64,000 nucleotides of DNA, from positions 1 through 64,000 of the forward strand of contig JAZLLG010000033.1 of the NCBI GenBank assembly GCA_045598045.1. Reading direction: 5' to 3'. The stretch comes from RGIG3528 sp045598045. Its GTDB lineage: Bacteria; Bacillota; Clostridia; Lachnospirales; Lachnospiraceae. Shown piece after piece: positions 45,408 to 54,734 of this stretch. The notes below the pieces were generated by a model, which saw nothing but the letters and a program-made list of their open reading frames with translations, was not told the origin of the DNA and did no database searches. Both the position numbers and the translations under genes were made by a program. Positions within the stretch are counted from its first letter, which is position 1; every line of letters begins with the position of its first letter.

Positions 45408-46229
45408 TTAAATTCGAATGAAGGTAATCTCAGCCCTGTTTAAAAACCTGCAGGGAATGAAATGAGTACCTGTTCCTCTGCTTACATAAAGTTTTGTATT
45501 GTCGAGCTCATATAAGCCGGCTGTATATTTCGGCTTCGGATGAATCGTATAAAGAATCCCCCCGATAAAAGGAAGCCTTATATGACCGCCATGAAGATGA
45601 CCGGAAATGATGAGGTCCGGTGAAAGTCTGTCCGTAAGAAGGCCGGCATATGCAGGCGTATGGCAGACAACAACAGTGTACTTGCATGGAACAAGCTTTT
45701 CCGGAAATTCTTTCATGTTCTCGTCAGAAAGAGGAACCTTTCCTGACTGTTTGTCGTTTTTATATAAATCTCCGGAAAGTCTCAAGCCGTAAAGCTCACA
45801 TGTTTCCGAAAGAGATACATGATCCTCGACGAATTCAACCATACCGGCGATAGATGCTTTAAAATTCTCCCACTGAAGAGGATGATAAAGCTCGTTCTTC
45901 TGTTCGTGATTGCCGTAGCAATAATAAACAGTTGCTATTTTGGAAAGCTCATATACAAGAGAAACCGTATGCGAAACATCAATATTTTTTTGATTAATGA
46001 GATCTCCGGCGATAATAATGCAATCCGGCTTTTCATCCTTGATTCGTTTTAATGCGGACTTTGAAAGATGGTTGTTATGAAGATCGCATAAAATGCAGAG
46101 CTTAAGCCCGTTATAGTCTGTAAGATTCTCTACAGTGAAACTGACGTGCTTATGCTCTACAAGTTCAATTATGATGTATGCGATTAATAATACGGCAAGT
46201 ACTGCAAGTACTATGTAAAAAGTTCTCAT
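45408..46229 (-). CDS. Membrane-anchored metallophosphoesterase (YkuE-like)
   Basis: 273 aa. An N-terminal helix (about 3-23) anchors it. The calcineurin-type motifs are complete: CDLHNNH, AGDLIN, GNHEQ, VVCHTP and SGHLHGGH. The family hydrolyses phosphoesters; a lipid or cell-envelope substrate such as UDP-diacylglucosamine has been proposed for relatives, but it is unproven here. It overlaps pdp by ATGA. Confidence 0.85.
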   Translation of the reverse strand: MRTFYIVLAVLAVLLIAYIIIELVEHKHVSFTVENLTDYNGLKLCILCDLHNNHLSKSALKRIKDEKPDCIIIAGDLINQKNIDVSHTVSLVYELSKIATVYYCYGNHEQKNELYHPLQWENFKASIAGMVEFVEDHVSLSETCELYGLRLSGDLYKNDKQSGKVPLSDENMKEFPEKLVPCKYTVVVCHTPAYAGLLTDRLSPDLIISGHLHGGHIRLPFIGGILYTIHPKPKYTAGLYELDNTKLYVSRGTGTHFIPCRFLNRAEITFIRI

Positions 46230-47530
46230 TTTATAATCTCAAGGACATGCTTGGGAGCTGCAACTTTGTTTGCAGAGAAGCTGTATGCGCCGTGAATACG
46301 CTTTGAAGCGGTACGAAGCTTATCAACATCATTTGCATAAAGTGTAGCGATACAATCGCCCTTTGTAACATAATCTCCGATTTTCTTTCTGATTCTTATG
46401 CCGACCGCAGGATCGATGACATCTTCCTTTGTTTCACGACCGCCGCCGAGGATAAGGCTTGTAATACCGATTTCATCTGTTTTGATTTCGGAAATGTAAC
46501 CCTCGTTTGTAGCGATAATGTCTTCGGAATACTCTGTCTTTTCAAATTTGTCGGTATTGAAAATACGCTCTGTTTCACCGCCCTGGGAAGCAATAAATTC
46601 AGCAAGCTTGTTGAGAGCGCTGCCGTCTTCGATTGTTTTCTTGAGCATAGCTTCTGCTTCAGCTTCTGTTTGAGCCTTTCCGGTGCCGAGAAGCATATAA
46701 GTTGCAAGTGTAAAGCAGGCCTCCATAAGATCTGCGGGGCCACGTCCGTTAAGTGCTTCAACTGCTTCAAAAGCTTCAAGTGAGTTGCCGACATAATTGC
46801 CGAGAGGCTGGCTCATGTCTGTAATAACGGCATAAGTCTTTTTGCCGCAGCCGTTACCGATTTTGACCATAATTTCAGCAAGAGAACGTGCATCCTCAAG
46901 TGTCTTCATGAAAGCTCCGCTTCCGACTTTAACGTCAAGTACAATGACATCACTGCCGGCTGCAAGCTTTTTACTCATAATGGATGATGCAATAAGTGAC
47001 TTATTGTCTACCGTAGCGGTGACGTCACGAAGAGCATACATTTTTTTGTCAGCGGGGCAAAGCTCGCCTGACTGACCGATAATCGCAAGACCGATGCGAT
47101 TAACCTGTTCAATAAATTCTTCTTTTGTAAGTGTTACGGAAAAGCCTTTGAAGCTTTCGAGTTTGTCGATGGTTCCGCCTGTGTGGCCGAGCCCTCTTCC
47201 GCTCATCTTTGCAACGGGAACGCCAAGTGCAGCAACCATAGGTCCGATAATAAGTGATGTCTTGTCACCTACACCGCCTGTGGAATGTTTGTCTGCCTTA
47301 AGACCGTTAATCTCGGAAAGATCCATCGTATCACCGGAATCAATCATTGCCTGTGTAAGGTCGATTGTTTCCTGTATGTCCATGCCCTTAAAGTATACTG
47401 CCATAAGAAAAGCGGACATCTGATAATCCGGAATTTCTCCGTTTGTAAAACCCTTTACAATAAACTCAATTTCTTCTTTGGTAAGCTTTTCCCCTAACTT
47501 TTTCTTTTGAATGAGATCATACATTCTCAT
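46226..47530 (-). CDS. pdp: Pyrimidine-nucleoside phosphorylase
   Basis: 434 aa. The phosphate-binding KHSTGGVGDKTSL is near 80, MSGRGLGHTGGTIDK near 110, and the alpha/beta domain and C-terminal beta domain follow. It splits uridine, thymidine and deoxyuridine to base and (deoxy)ribose phosphate for salvage. Length and motifs fit the Gram-positive Pdp class rather than E. coli DeoA. Confidence 0.95.
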   Translation of the reverse strand: MRMYDLIQKKKLGEKLTKEEIEFIVKGFTNGEIPDYQMSAFLMAVYFKGMDIQETIDLTQAMIDSGDTMDLSEINGLKADKHSTGGVGDKTSLIIGPMVAALGVPVAKMSGRGLGHTGGTIDKLESFKGFSVTLTKEEFIEQVNRIGLAIIGQSGELCPADKKMYALRDVTATVDNKSLIASSIMSKKLAAGSDVIVLDVKVGSGAFMKTLEDARSLAEIMVKIGNGCGKKTYAVITDMSQPLGNYVGNSLEAFEAVEALNGRGPADLMEACFTLATYMLLGTGKAQTEAEAEAMLKKTIEDGSALNKLAEFIASQGGETERIFNTDKFEKTEYSEDIIATNEGYISEIKTDEIGITSLILGGGRETKEDVIDPAVGIRIRKKIGDYVTKGDCIATLYANDVDKLRTASKRIHGAYSFSANKVAAPKHVLEIIK

Positions 47531-47536
47531 AGAAAA

Positions 47537-48094
47537 CTACCCCCTGTATTTCATCATAATCTTTCTTGCAATACTCTCTTTGTAGCACATAATTCCGGCA
47601 ATCGTTTTGGAATCCATTATTTCGAATTCCATAATTTTGTTGATAAGTTCGTTTAAATCGTACTTTTCAACTTCAAGCTCTTCATCCGGGTCAAGATGCT
47701 GCTTGGTTTTCTTAAGCCCTTTTGCAACATAAATCTCGATGTACTCGGTGCTGAATGCGGGTGCGGAATAAAATTTCGTAAGGAGTTCGATTTCATCGGC
47801 CTTGTAACCGATCTCCTCTTCAAGCTCTCTTGCGGCAGCGGTCATACGATCTTCACCTTCGTTAAGGCACCCTGCGGGAATTTCAAGAGTAACTCTGTCG
47901 CAGCCGGGTCTGTACTGCTTAACCATAAAAATCTTTCCGTCATCATCAACTGCAACAACTGCTGCGGCACCTTTGTGCTTTACAATATCCCATACAGCCG
48001 TATTACCGTTTTGGAATTCCATTGTGTTCTCATAGAAATCAAGAATATGTCCGTTATGAATAAGTTTTGAATCTTTACATTTGGGATTTTTCAT
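47537..48094 (-). CDS. NUDIX hydrolase, ADP-ribose pyrophosphatase type
   Basis: 185 aa. The complete Nudix box starts at GCLNEGE and ends RELEEEIGY near 75-97. The surrounding sequence (VEIPAG-like LEIPAGC, FYSAPAFSTE) is that of ADP-ribose diphosphatases (NudF type). It lies between proC and pdp, 6 bp before pdp. Confidence 0.92.
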   Translation of the reverse strand: MKNPKCKDSKLIHNGHILDFYENTMEFQNGNTAVWDIVKHKGAAAVVAVDDDGKIFMVKQYRPGCDRVTLEIPAGCLNEGEDRMTAAARELEEEIGYKADEIELLTKFYSAPAFSTEYIEIYVAKGLKKTKQHLDPDEELEVEKYDLNELINKIMEFEIMDSKTIAGIMCYKESIARKIMMKYRG

Positions 48095-48096
48095 AT

Positions 48097-48909
48097 TTAC
48101 CTCTTTCCGAACGCATTTCCTTTTTCGTATACTGCGTCACACGCTTTGATTATGGAGTTTCTGAAACCGTTTTCCTCAAGAGCGGATACACCGCATATTG
48201 TTGTACCTCCGGGTGAGCAGACATTATCCTTCAGTTCACCGGGATGACAATGTGTTTCAAGCACCATTTTCGCGGAGCCCAAAACCGTCTGCGCAACCAT
48301 TTTATACGCTGTTTCTCTTGGGATGCCGTACTTGACAACTCCGTCCGCCATTGCTTCGATGAACATATAAACATAGGCAGGACTTGAGCCGCTTGCAACT
48401 GTGGCTGTATTCATAAGCTTCTCAGGAAGTTCCACATATGACCCTACAGTGGAAAGAAGCTCGAGAATCTGTTCTTTATTGCCGTTAAAGTCTTCTCCGA
48501 ACGAAACTGCAGTCATTCCCTCACATACAAGGGCAGGTGTATTCGGCATACATCTGACTACATTCACGTTTCCATTAAAGCACTCTGACAGATAGTCTGT
48601 GGAAATACCGGGCGCTATGGAAATAATGGTTTTCTTTTCCGGCGAAGTAATGACTGCACCTTTGATTTCAGAAATGACGGTGTCATAAACCTGAGGCTTA
48701 ACGGCGAAAAGAATCGTATCGCAGTTTTTACAAAGCTCAACATTGTTTAAGGAAGGTGTAACGCCAAGCTCCTCAGAAAGCCGTGCAAGCTTTTCCTCAC
48801 TACGGGTCCAGCAGGTGACTTTATCCTTACCGAAAACTTTTACAGCGCCTTTAAGTAAAGGCGTTCCCATATTACCAAGTCCGATTACTCCAAGCATATT
48901 TGTCTCCAT
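48097..48909 (-). CDS. proC: Pyrroline-5-carboxylate reductase ProC
   Basis: 270 aa. Rossmann motif GVIGLGNMG at the N-terminus, MPNTPALVCEG in the middle, and the C-terminal signature SGSSPAYVYMFIEAMADG, with GGTT replaced by SPGGTTICG near 235. It performs the last step of proline synthesis; ProB and ProA are encoded at 53.5-55.6 kb. It starts a transcript that also carries the NUDIX, pdp and phosphoesterase genes. Confidence 0.95.
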   Translation of the reverse strand: METNMLGVIGLGNMGTPLLKGAVKVFGKDKVTCWTRSEEKLARLSEELGVTPSLNNVELCKNCDTILFAVKPQVYDTVISEIKGAVITSPEKKTIISIAPGISTDYLSECFNGNVNVVRCMPNTPALVCEGMTAVSFGEDFNGNKEQILELLSTVGSYVELPEKLMNTATVASGSSPAYVYMFIEAMADGVVKYGIPRETAYKMVAQTVLGSAKMVLETHCHPGELKDNVCSPGGTTICGVSALEENGFRNSIIKACDAVYEKGNAFGKR

Positions 48910-48941
48910 TCAGTTGCATATTTTGTGTCTGATATAATCGA

Positions 48942-48957
48942 GTAGGATTCATCCTAC
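48942..48957. repeat. Palindrome GTAGGAT-TC-ATCCTAC upstream of proC
   Basis: A perfect 7-2-7 dyad between the aspartate aminotransferase terminator and proC. Nine bases of it (plus the adjoining GAG) are perfectly complementary to the 5' arm of that terminator. It could be an operator or an alternative RNA pairing. Confidence 0.5.
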
Positions 48958-48963
48958 ATGCAC

Positions 48964-49004
48964 AAAAAAGAGTAGAATTGTATTTTATTACAATCCTACT
49001 CTTT
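48964..49004 (-). terminator. Intrinsic terminator after the aspartate aminotransferase gene
   Basis: On the - strand a 16-bp stem (49004-48989 with 48982-48967, one G-T pair, 6-nt loop) is followed by a short T-run. Confidence 0.88.
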
Positions 49005-49016
49005 AATCAATCAAAT

Positions 49017-50216
49017 TTATCTTAAATCATTGAGAAAACGTTCTATCCTATCCAGACCTTTGTTAATCTGTTCCATGGATATTGCATAAGAAAGTCTTAT
49101 ATGATCGTCTGCACCGAAATCAGCGCAAGGAATGACTGCAGTCTGATAGTCATCGATAAGTATTTTTGCAAGCATTCCGATGTCGGTAATCTCTTCACCT
49201 TTATAGGACATACCGAACACTTTGCTGCAATCGATAAACACATAGAAGGCTCCCTTTGGTTCGAGGCAGGAAACAAGCGGCATTGAAGAGATTCTCTCGT
49301 ACATGACTTTCCTTCTTCTGTCGAATTCAACACGCATAGCCTCCACAGGCTCCTGAGGGCCGTTTAAAGCCTCTTCTGCCGCTACCTGTGCAATGGAGTT
49401 GGGATTTGATGCCTGATGGCTCTGAATGGAGCTCATAAGCTTGGCAATCTCTCTCGGAGCGCCGACATAACCGATTCTCCAGCCGGTCATGGAATATGCT
49501 TTTGAAACACCTGAGCACGTGATTGTTCTGTTATAAATTTCCTCATTAAGAGAAGCGATTGAAACTATCTCATCGTCGCCGTATACAAGATTTTCGTACA
49601 TTTCGTCGGCAACAACATAAATATCGTTTTCAACAACAACCTTAGCAATCTCTTCAAGCTCTTTCTTTGTGTAAATCATGCCTGTAGGATTGTTGGGAGA
49701 ATTAAGAACAAAAGCCTTTGTCTTTTCGTTAATGGCATTTTTGAGCTGTTCTGCAGTAATTTTGTAGTTCTGCTCTTTTGAACACTTGACGATAACAGGA
49801 ACGCCTCCGCAAAGCTTAACCATTTCGGGATAGCTGAGCCAGAAAGGCGCAGGAATAATAACTTCATCACCGGGGTTGATGATTGCTTCGAAAATATTTG
49901 TAAGAGAATGCTTACCACCGTTTGAAATTACAATCTGGCTTTTATCGTATGTAATATGATTGAAATTCGCAAATTTTCTGCTGACAGCTTCGCGTAAAGA
50001 TTCTGTTCCCGCAGCAGGCGTATATTTTGTAAACCCGTTATCAATTGCTTTTTTTGCTGCCTCGCAAATATTGGCGGGAGTATTGAAATCGGGCTCTCCT
50101 GCTCCGAAACCTACAACATCGATGCCTTCGCTTTTCATTTTTTTAGCTTTTGCAGTAATTGCAAGCGTAGAAGAAGGTTTAACCGCAAGTGCCTTTTTTG
50201 AAAGTTCAAGTGACAT
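49017..50216 (-). CDS. aspC: Class I aminotransferase, aspartate aminotransferase type
   Basis: 399 aa from ATG 50216, with AAGGAG 7 nt upstream. Fold-type I PLP enzyme: GAGEPDF near 40, NSPNNPTG near 170, the PLP Lys in SGVSKAYSMTGWRIG near 235, and RLSYA near 380. It interconverts aspartate and oxaloacetate with 2-oxoglutarate/glutamate. It is a single-gene transcript between two terminators. A prephenate or alanine specificity cannot be excluded. Confidence 0.92.
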   Translation of the reverse strand: MSLELSKKALAVKPSSTLAITAKAKKMKSEGIDVVGFGAGEPDFNTPANICEAAKKAIDNGFTKYTPAAGTESLREAVSRKFANFNHITYDKSQIVISNGGKHSLTNIFEAIINPGDEVIIPAPFWLSYPEMVKLCGGVPVIVKCSKEQNYKITAEQLKNAINEKTKAFVLNSPNNPTGMIYTKKELEEIAKVVVENDIYVVADEMYENLVYGDDEIVSIASLNEEIYNRTITCSGVSKAYSMTGWRIGYVGAPREIAKLMSSIQSHQASNPNSIAQVAAEEALNGPQEPVEAMRVEFDRRRKVMYERISSMPLVSCLEPKGAFYVFIDCSKVFGMSYKGEEITDIGMLAKILIDDYQTAVIPCADFGADDHIRLSYAISMEQINKGLDRIERFLNDLR

Positions 50217-50286
50217 AATATGCTCCTTAGTATCATTGGATAATTGTATACAATAAAACACTTTTGCATATATTACACTTCTGAAC

Positions 50287-50323
50287 AAAAAAAAGCAAGC
50301 ACATTTTTAACAAATGTGCCTGC
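50287..50323 (-). terminator. Intrinsic terminator after rny
   Basis: On the - strand a 12-bp stem (50323-50312 with 50306-50295, one mismatch) with a 5-nt loop and eight T (50294-50287). Confidence 0.9.
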
Positions 50324-50379
50324 AGTTCTGTAATTTATTTCGTGGCTTTTTATAAGCCTGTCTCATAATTACATAAAGG

Positions 50380-51948
50380 TTATTTTGCGTACTCGATTGC
50401 ACGCGATTCACGGATAACATTGACCTTGATCTGGCCGGGATACTCGAGCTCAGCTTCAATCTTCTTTGACAGATCTCTTGCAAGAAGTATCATCTGGTCA
50501 TCGTTAATCTTTTCGGGAATAACCATGACACGAACTTCTCGTCCTGCCTGGATAGCAAATGATTTGTCAACACCTGCGAAGCTGTTTGAAATATCTTCAA
50601 GCTGTTTAAGTCTTTGTGTGTAAGTCTCAATTGTTTCACGTCTTGCACCGGGTCTTGCTGCGGAAATTGTATCTGCAGCCTGGACAATACATGCAATGAG
50701 TGTCTGAGGCTCCACATCGCCGTGGTGTGCTTCAACGGCATTAACGATTGTGGCATTTTCCTTGTACTTACGGCAGAGGTCGGCACCAAGCTGTACGTGT
50801 GTACCTTCCTGCTCATGGTCGATGGACTTACCGATATCGTGTAAGAGACCGGCACGTTTTGCCTGTCTGATATCAAGTCCCATCTCTGATGCAAGAAGAC
50901 CCGAAAGAGATGCAACCTCGATGGAATGCTTTAATGCATTCTGACCGTAGCTTGTACGGAATTTCATACGACCGAGGAGCTTTATCAGCTCGGGATGAAG
51001 GCCATGAACACCAACTTCAAGAGCTGCATTCTCACCTTCCTCACGAATCATCGTGTCAACTTCTTTTTGGGCTTTTTCTACCATCTCCTCAATGCGAGCG
51101 GGATGGATACGCCCGTCAGCAATCAATCTTTCAAGGGCAATACGTGCTACTTCACGACGGATGGGATCAAATCCCGAAAGAACAACAGCCTCGGGTGTAT
51201 CATCAATGATGAGCTCAACACCGGTCATTGTTTCAAGTGTACGTATGTTTCGACCTTCACGGCCAATGATACGACCCTTCATTTCATCGTTAGGAAGCTG
51301 TACTACCGAAATTGTGGACTCGGCAACATGGTCTGCGGCACAACGCTGAATGGCGGTAACAATGATGTCCCTTGCCTTCTTGTCGGCTTCTTCCTTTGCC
51401 TGAGATTCGAGGTCTTTAATCATGACTGCTGTTTCATGCTTAACCTCTTCTTCCACGGATTTAAACAGATATTCCTTTGCTTGCTCGGAGGTAAGTCCCG
51501 AAATCCTCTCAAGCTCCTTCAACTGTTCCTGATGTGCAGCCTGCACTTCCTGCTGAAGTTTCTCGAGCTCAGCTTCCTTTTGTGAAAGCTTCTGATCACG
51601 TTTCTCCAATGTATCCGCCTTTTTGTCTATTGCCTCTTCCTTTGCAATTATACGCTTTTCGTATCTTTGAACCTCTGCTCTGCGCTCGCGGTTCTCGTTT
51701 TCTGCTTCCTTCTTTGCTCTTAAGTTCTCTTCTTTTGCTTCGAGAAGAGCTTCACGTTTCTTCTCTTCTGCTGTCTTTAATGCCTCGTTAATTATTTCCT
51801 TGGAACGTTCCTCAGCCGACCCTACGGTAGCTTCGTACTTTTTCTTGTGGTTTTTAATTCCGAGATTCCAAAAGAGAACTGCAGCAATTACGAAAGCTAA
51901 TACAAAGCAAGCGGCTCCGACAATGATCAGTATTGTTGTCTGATCCAT
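50380..51948 (-). CDS. rny: Ribonuclease Y
   Basis: 522 aa. An N-terminal membrane helix (about 5-27), a long charged coiled coil (40-200), a KH domain with GRIIGREGRNIRTLE near 222, and an HD domain with LLHDIGKSIDHE near 370. It is the membrane-bound endonuclease that starts mRNA decay in Firmicutes. The gene has its own promoter and terminator. The window also encodes an RNase G-type enzyme. Confidence 0.98.
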   Translation of the reverse strand: MDQTTILIIVGAACFVLAFVIAAVLFWNLGIKNHKKKYEATVGSAEERSKEIINEALKTAEEKKREALLEAKEENLRAKKEAENENRERRAEVQRYEKRIIAKEEAIDKKADTLEKRDQKLSQKEAELEKLQQEVQAAHQEQLKELERISGLTSEQAKEYLFKSVEEEVKHETAVMIKDLESQAKEEADKKARDIIVTAIQRCAADHVAESTISVVQLPNDEMKGRIIGREGRNIRTLETMTGVELIIDDTPEAVVLSGFDPIRREVARIALERLIADGRIHPARIEEMVEKAQKEVDTMIREEGENAALEVGVHGLHPELIKLLGRMKFRTSYGQNALKHSIEVASLSGLLASEMGLDIRQAKRAGLLHDIGKSIDHEQEGTHVQLGADLCRKYKENATIVNAVEAHHGDVEPQTLIACIVQAADTISAARPGARRETIETYTQRLKQLEDISNSFAGVDKSFAIQAGREVRVMVIPEKINDDQMILLARDLSKKIEAELEYPGQIKVNVIRESRAIEYAK

Positions 51949-52010
51949 GCGGAATACCTCCTGAATTTTTTTTACAGAATTAATTATTCTATCAATTCTG
52001 CAACATTAGA

Positions 52011-52039
52011 ATTATATAGTTTAACCAAATCAATGTCAA
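52011..52039 (-). promoter_or_regulatory. Full-consensus sigma-A promoter of rny
   Basis: On the - strand TTGACA (52039-52034), 17 bp, TATAAT (52016-52011): 12 of 12 consensus bases at ideal spacing. The -35 box overlaps the miaB stop codon. Start near 52004; GGAGG precedes ATG 51948. Confidence 0.92.
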
Positions 52040-53475
52040 GGGTTAATAGTTTGCATTTCACCAAGGAAATAAAACCCTTTGCATTCATTCAGCTTAACTC
52101 GTTGGTAAGAACCTATGAGATTTGTTTCTCCCGGGAAGTGCACAAGAAGGTTATTGGACAATCTTCCGGTAAGCATACCTTCAGAGGCTTCATCAACATC
52201 TTCAACCAGTACCTCTGCCTCGGTTCCGGTAAGCTTCTCACAAGCTTTTTCGGATGCTGTCTTACATACTTCCAAAAGCCGGTCGAAACGATCCTTTACA
52301 ACATCATCCGGAACTTCATCGGGATAAGAGGCCGCGGGAGTTCCTTCTCGTTTTGAATATATAAACGTAAAAGCCGAATCAAAACCAACTTTTTCAACAA
52401 CATCAAGTGTTTCGCGGAAATCATCTTCGGTTTCGCCCGGGAATCCTACAATAATGTCTGTCGTAAGTGAAACATCAGGTATTGCCTTTTTTACTTTTTC
52501 TACAAGTGTAAGATAGTCTTCTTTGGTGTAGTGACGATTCATACGCGCAAGTAGTATGCTTGAACCTGACTGCATGGGAAGATGAAGGTGATTGCACACC
52601 TTCGGTTCCTCACTCATTGCTTTTATAAGTTCATCCGAAAGGTCCTTCGGGTGGGAAGTCATGAAGCGAACTCTCTTTATGCCGTCAACAAGACATACTT
52701 TATGAAGAAGTTCGGCAAACGAGCAAGGCTCTTCAAGTCCTTTGCCATAGGAATTAACGTTCTGACCAAGAAGCATTACTTCAGTAACGCCTTGACGTGC
52801 AAGCTGACAAACCTCCTGAACGATGTCCTCCGGCTTCCTGGAACGTTCTCTCCCTCTGACATACGGAACAATGCAATAAGTACAGAAATTGTTGCAGCCG
52901 TACATAATGTTTACGCCAGCTTTAAAATCAAATTTTCTGGCGCTGGGAAGATTTTCAACAATCTTTGTTGTGCCCTCCCATATTTCAACAAGCATTTTAT
53001 TGTCGGCAGTAAGCTTTTTGTAGAGAAGTTCGGCAAGCATAAAGATATTGTGTGTGCCGAATACTATGTCAACAAAACGGTAGCTTTTCTTAAGCTTTTC
53101 AACGTTATGTTTTTCCTGCATCATGCAGCCGCATATTGCAATTATCATTTGCGGATTGCTTTTCTTAAGTTTGCCGAGATATCCGATTCTGCCGTAAACT
53201 TTTGTATTGGCGTTTTCACGGACGGTACACGTGTTGTAAATGACAAAATCCGCATTTTCGTTTTCCGATTCAACATAACCGATTGCTTCAAGTATACCGG
53301 CAAGCTTTTCGGAATCTTTAAAATTCATCTGGCATCCGAAAGTAGACACATGGTAAGTAAGTGTCCTTCCGGCTTCAGAGGATTTGTTTTTATATATTTC
53401 CTTCAGAAGCTCTATATAATAAAGCTGTCTTTCAGGCTCATTCTCTGGTATTTCTCTCTCTATTTCTTCACTCAT
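52036..53475 (-). CDS. miaB: tRNA-2-methylthio-N6-dimethylallyladenosine synthase MiaB
   Basis: 479 aa. The N-terminal UPF0004 domain holds Cys ligands in TFGCQMN, NTCTVRENA and CGCMMQ. Radical SAM motif CNNFCTYC near 190, and a C-terminal TRAM domain (about 405-475). It adds the methylthio group to i6A37 made by MiaA. It is the last gene of the phoH-to-miaB run and overlaps proA by one base. Confidence 0.96.
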   Translation of the reverse strand: MSEEIEREIPENEPERQLYYIELLKEIYKNKSSEAGRTLTYHVSTFGCQMNFKDSEKLAGILEAIGYVESENENADFVIYNTCTVRENANTKVYGRIGYLGKLKKSNPQMIIAICGCMMQEKHNVEKLKKSYRFVDIVFGTHNIFMLAELLYKKLTADNKMLVEIWEGTTKIVENLPSARKFDFKAGVNIMYGCNNFCTYCIVPYVRGRERSRKPEDIVQEVCQLARQGVTEVMLLGQNVNSYGKGLEEPCSFAELLHKVCLVDGIKRVRFMTSHPKDLSDELIKAMSEEPKVCNHLHLPMQSGSSILLARMNRHYTKEDYLTLVEKVKKAIPDVSLTTDIIVGFPGETEDDFRETLDVVEKVGFDSAFTFIYSKREGTPAASYPDEVPDDVVKDRFDRLLEVCKTASEKACEKLTGTEAEVLVEDVDEASEGMLTGRLSNNLLVHFPGETNLIGSYQRVKLNECKGFYFLGEMQTINP

Positions 53476-54725
53476 TATCTGATTTGACCGTTTCCAAAAA
53501 TAATATATTTAGTCGTTGTAAGCTCCTGAAGTCCTAAAGGTCCTCTTGCATGAAGCTTTTGTGTGGATATACCGATTTCCGCTCCGAGACCGAACTCACC
53601 GCCATCCGTAAAACGTGTGGAAGCGTTTGCATAAACCGCAGCAGAGTCGATTTCGTTAAGGAATCTCATGGATTTATTGTAGCTCTTTGTAACAATTGTT
53701 TCGGAATGTCCTGTGGAATGCTCATTAATCCAATCAATTGCCTCGTCAAAATGCTCAACAATCTTAAGAGAAATAATCTTTGCAAGATATTCCGTGTAAA
53801 AATCTTCATCGGTTGCTTTTGTAATGTTTTTAAGAATCTCACATGCTTTTTCGTCGCCGCGGATTTCAACACCATGTTTTGTAACAAGTCTTTCATAAAG
53901 GAGAGGAAGAAATGTTTCAGCAATTTCCGAATGAACAACAAGGGATTCACATGCATTACATACGCCAAGTCGCTGTGTTTTGGCGTTTTCAATGATATTT
54001 AATGCCATATCCGTGTCAACGTTTTTGTCAACATAAACATGACAGTTGCCTACACCTGTCTGAATAACGGGAACCGACGCATTGTTTACGACATTGTTGA
54101 TAAGTCCCGCTCCGCCTCTGGGAATAATAACGTCTATATATTTGTTGAGCTTCATAAGCTCATTGACATATTCCCTGTCGGTTTTTTCAAGAAGAATAAC
54201 TGCATCGGGATTAACTCCCGCAAGGCTAAGGACATTTCTTATGACGTTTCCTATTGCAAGATTGGAATTTATGGAATCACTTCCGCCGCGGAGAATTACT
54301 GCATTTCCTGCTTTAAAAGTGAGTCCGAAAGAATCAGCGGTTACATTCGGGCGTGATTCGTAAATTACGGCAATAACACCTAAAGGAACGCGCTTTTTAC
54401 CAATCATAAGGCCGTTCGGACGGTTTTCCATGGAAACAACCTCTCCGACAGGGTCCTTTAGAGATGCAATCTGTCTAAGACCGTCAGCAATCCCTTCGAT
54501 GCGTTTTTCATTAAGGCTGAGCCTGTCAAGAAGCGCATCGCTCATACCGTTTGCTTTTGCTTTTTCAACATCAACGGAATTTGCTTTAATAATATCCCCG
54601 GCTTTTTTCGAAAGAGCTTCGGCACAGGAAATAAGTATTTCGTTCTTTACGTTTGTGGGCATTAGTCGTAGTGACTTTGAAGCTTCTTTAGCACGTTTGC
54701 CGATGTCAATAATGTAATCGCTCAT
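53475..54725 (-). CDS. proA: Gamma-glutamyl phosphate reductase ProA
   Basis: 416 aa aldehyde dehydrogenase-fold enzyme. PLGVIAVIYESRPNVT near 108, the catalytic Cys in QRLGVCNACESLVVH near 257, and the C-terminal GLGAEIGISTQKLHARGPLG. It reduces glutamyl phosphate to the semialdehyde in proline synthesis. It follows proB by 9 bp. Confidence 0.97.
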   Translation of the reverse strand: MSDYIIDIGKRAKEASKSLRLMPTNVKNEILISCAEALSKKAGDIIKANSVDVEKAKANGMSDALLDRLSLNEKRIEGIADGLRQIASLKDPVGEVVSMENRPNGLMIGKKRVPLGVIAVIYESRPNVTADSFGLTFKAGNAVILRGGSDSINSNLAIGNVIRNVLSLAGVNPDAVILLEKTDREYVNELMKLNKYIDVIIPRGGAGLINNVVNNASVPVIQTGVGNCHVYVDKNVDTDMALNIIENAKTQRLGVCNACESLVVHSEIAETFLPLLYERLVTKHGVEIRGDEKACEILKNITKATDEDFYTEYLAKIISLKIVEHFDEAIDWINEHSTGHSETIVTKSYNKSMRFLNEIDSAAVYANASTRFTDGGEFGLGAEIGISTQKLHARGPLGLQELTTTKYIIFGNGQIR

Positions 54726-54734
54726 TTCCGCCTC

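Noticed and set aside
48910..49010. Riboswitch or T-box upstream of proC
   Set aside because: The space is explained by a terminator and a short dyad; no T-box AGGGTGG-like core or aptamer is visible.
51053..51585. Overlapping reading frames opposite rny (and similar long antisense frames opposite other genes)
   Set aside because: They lie wholly inside well-identified genes, have no Shine-Dalgarno or recognisable domains, and reflect codon bias of the opposite strand.
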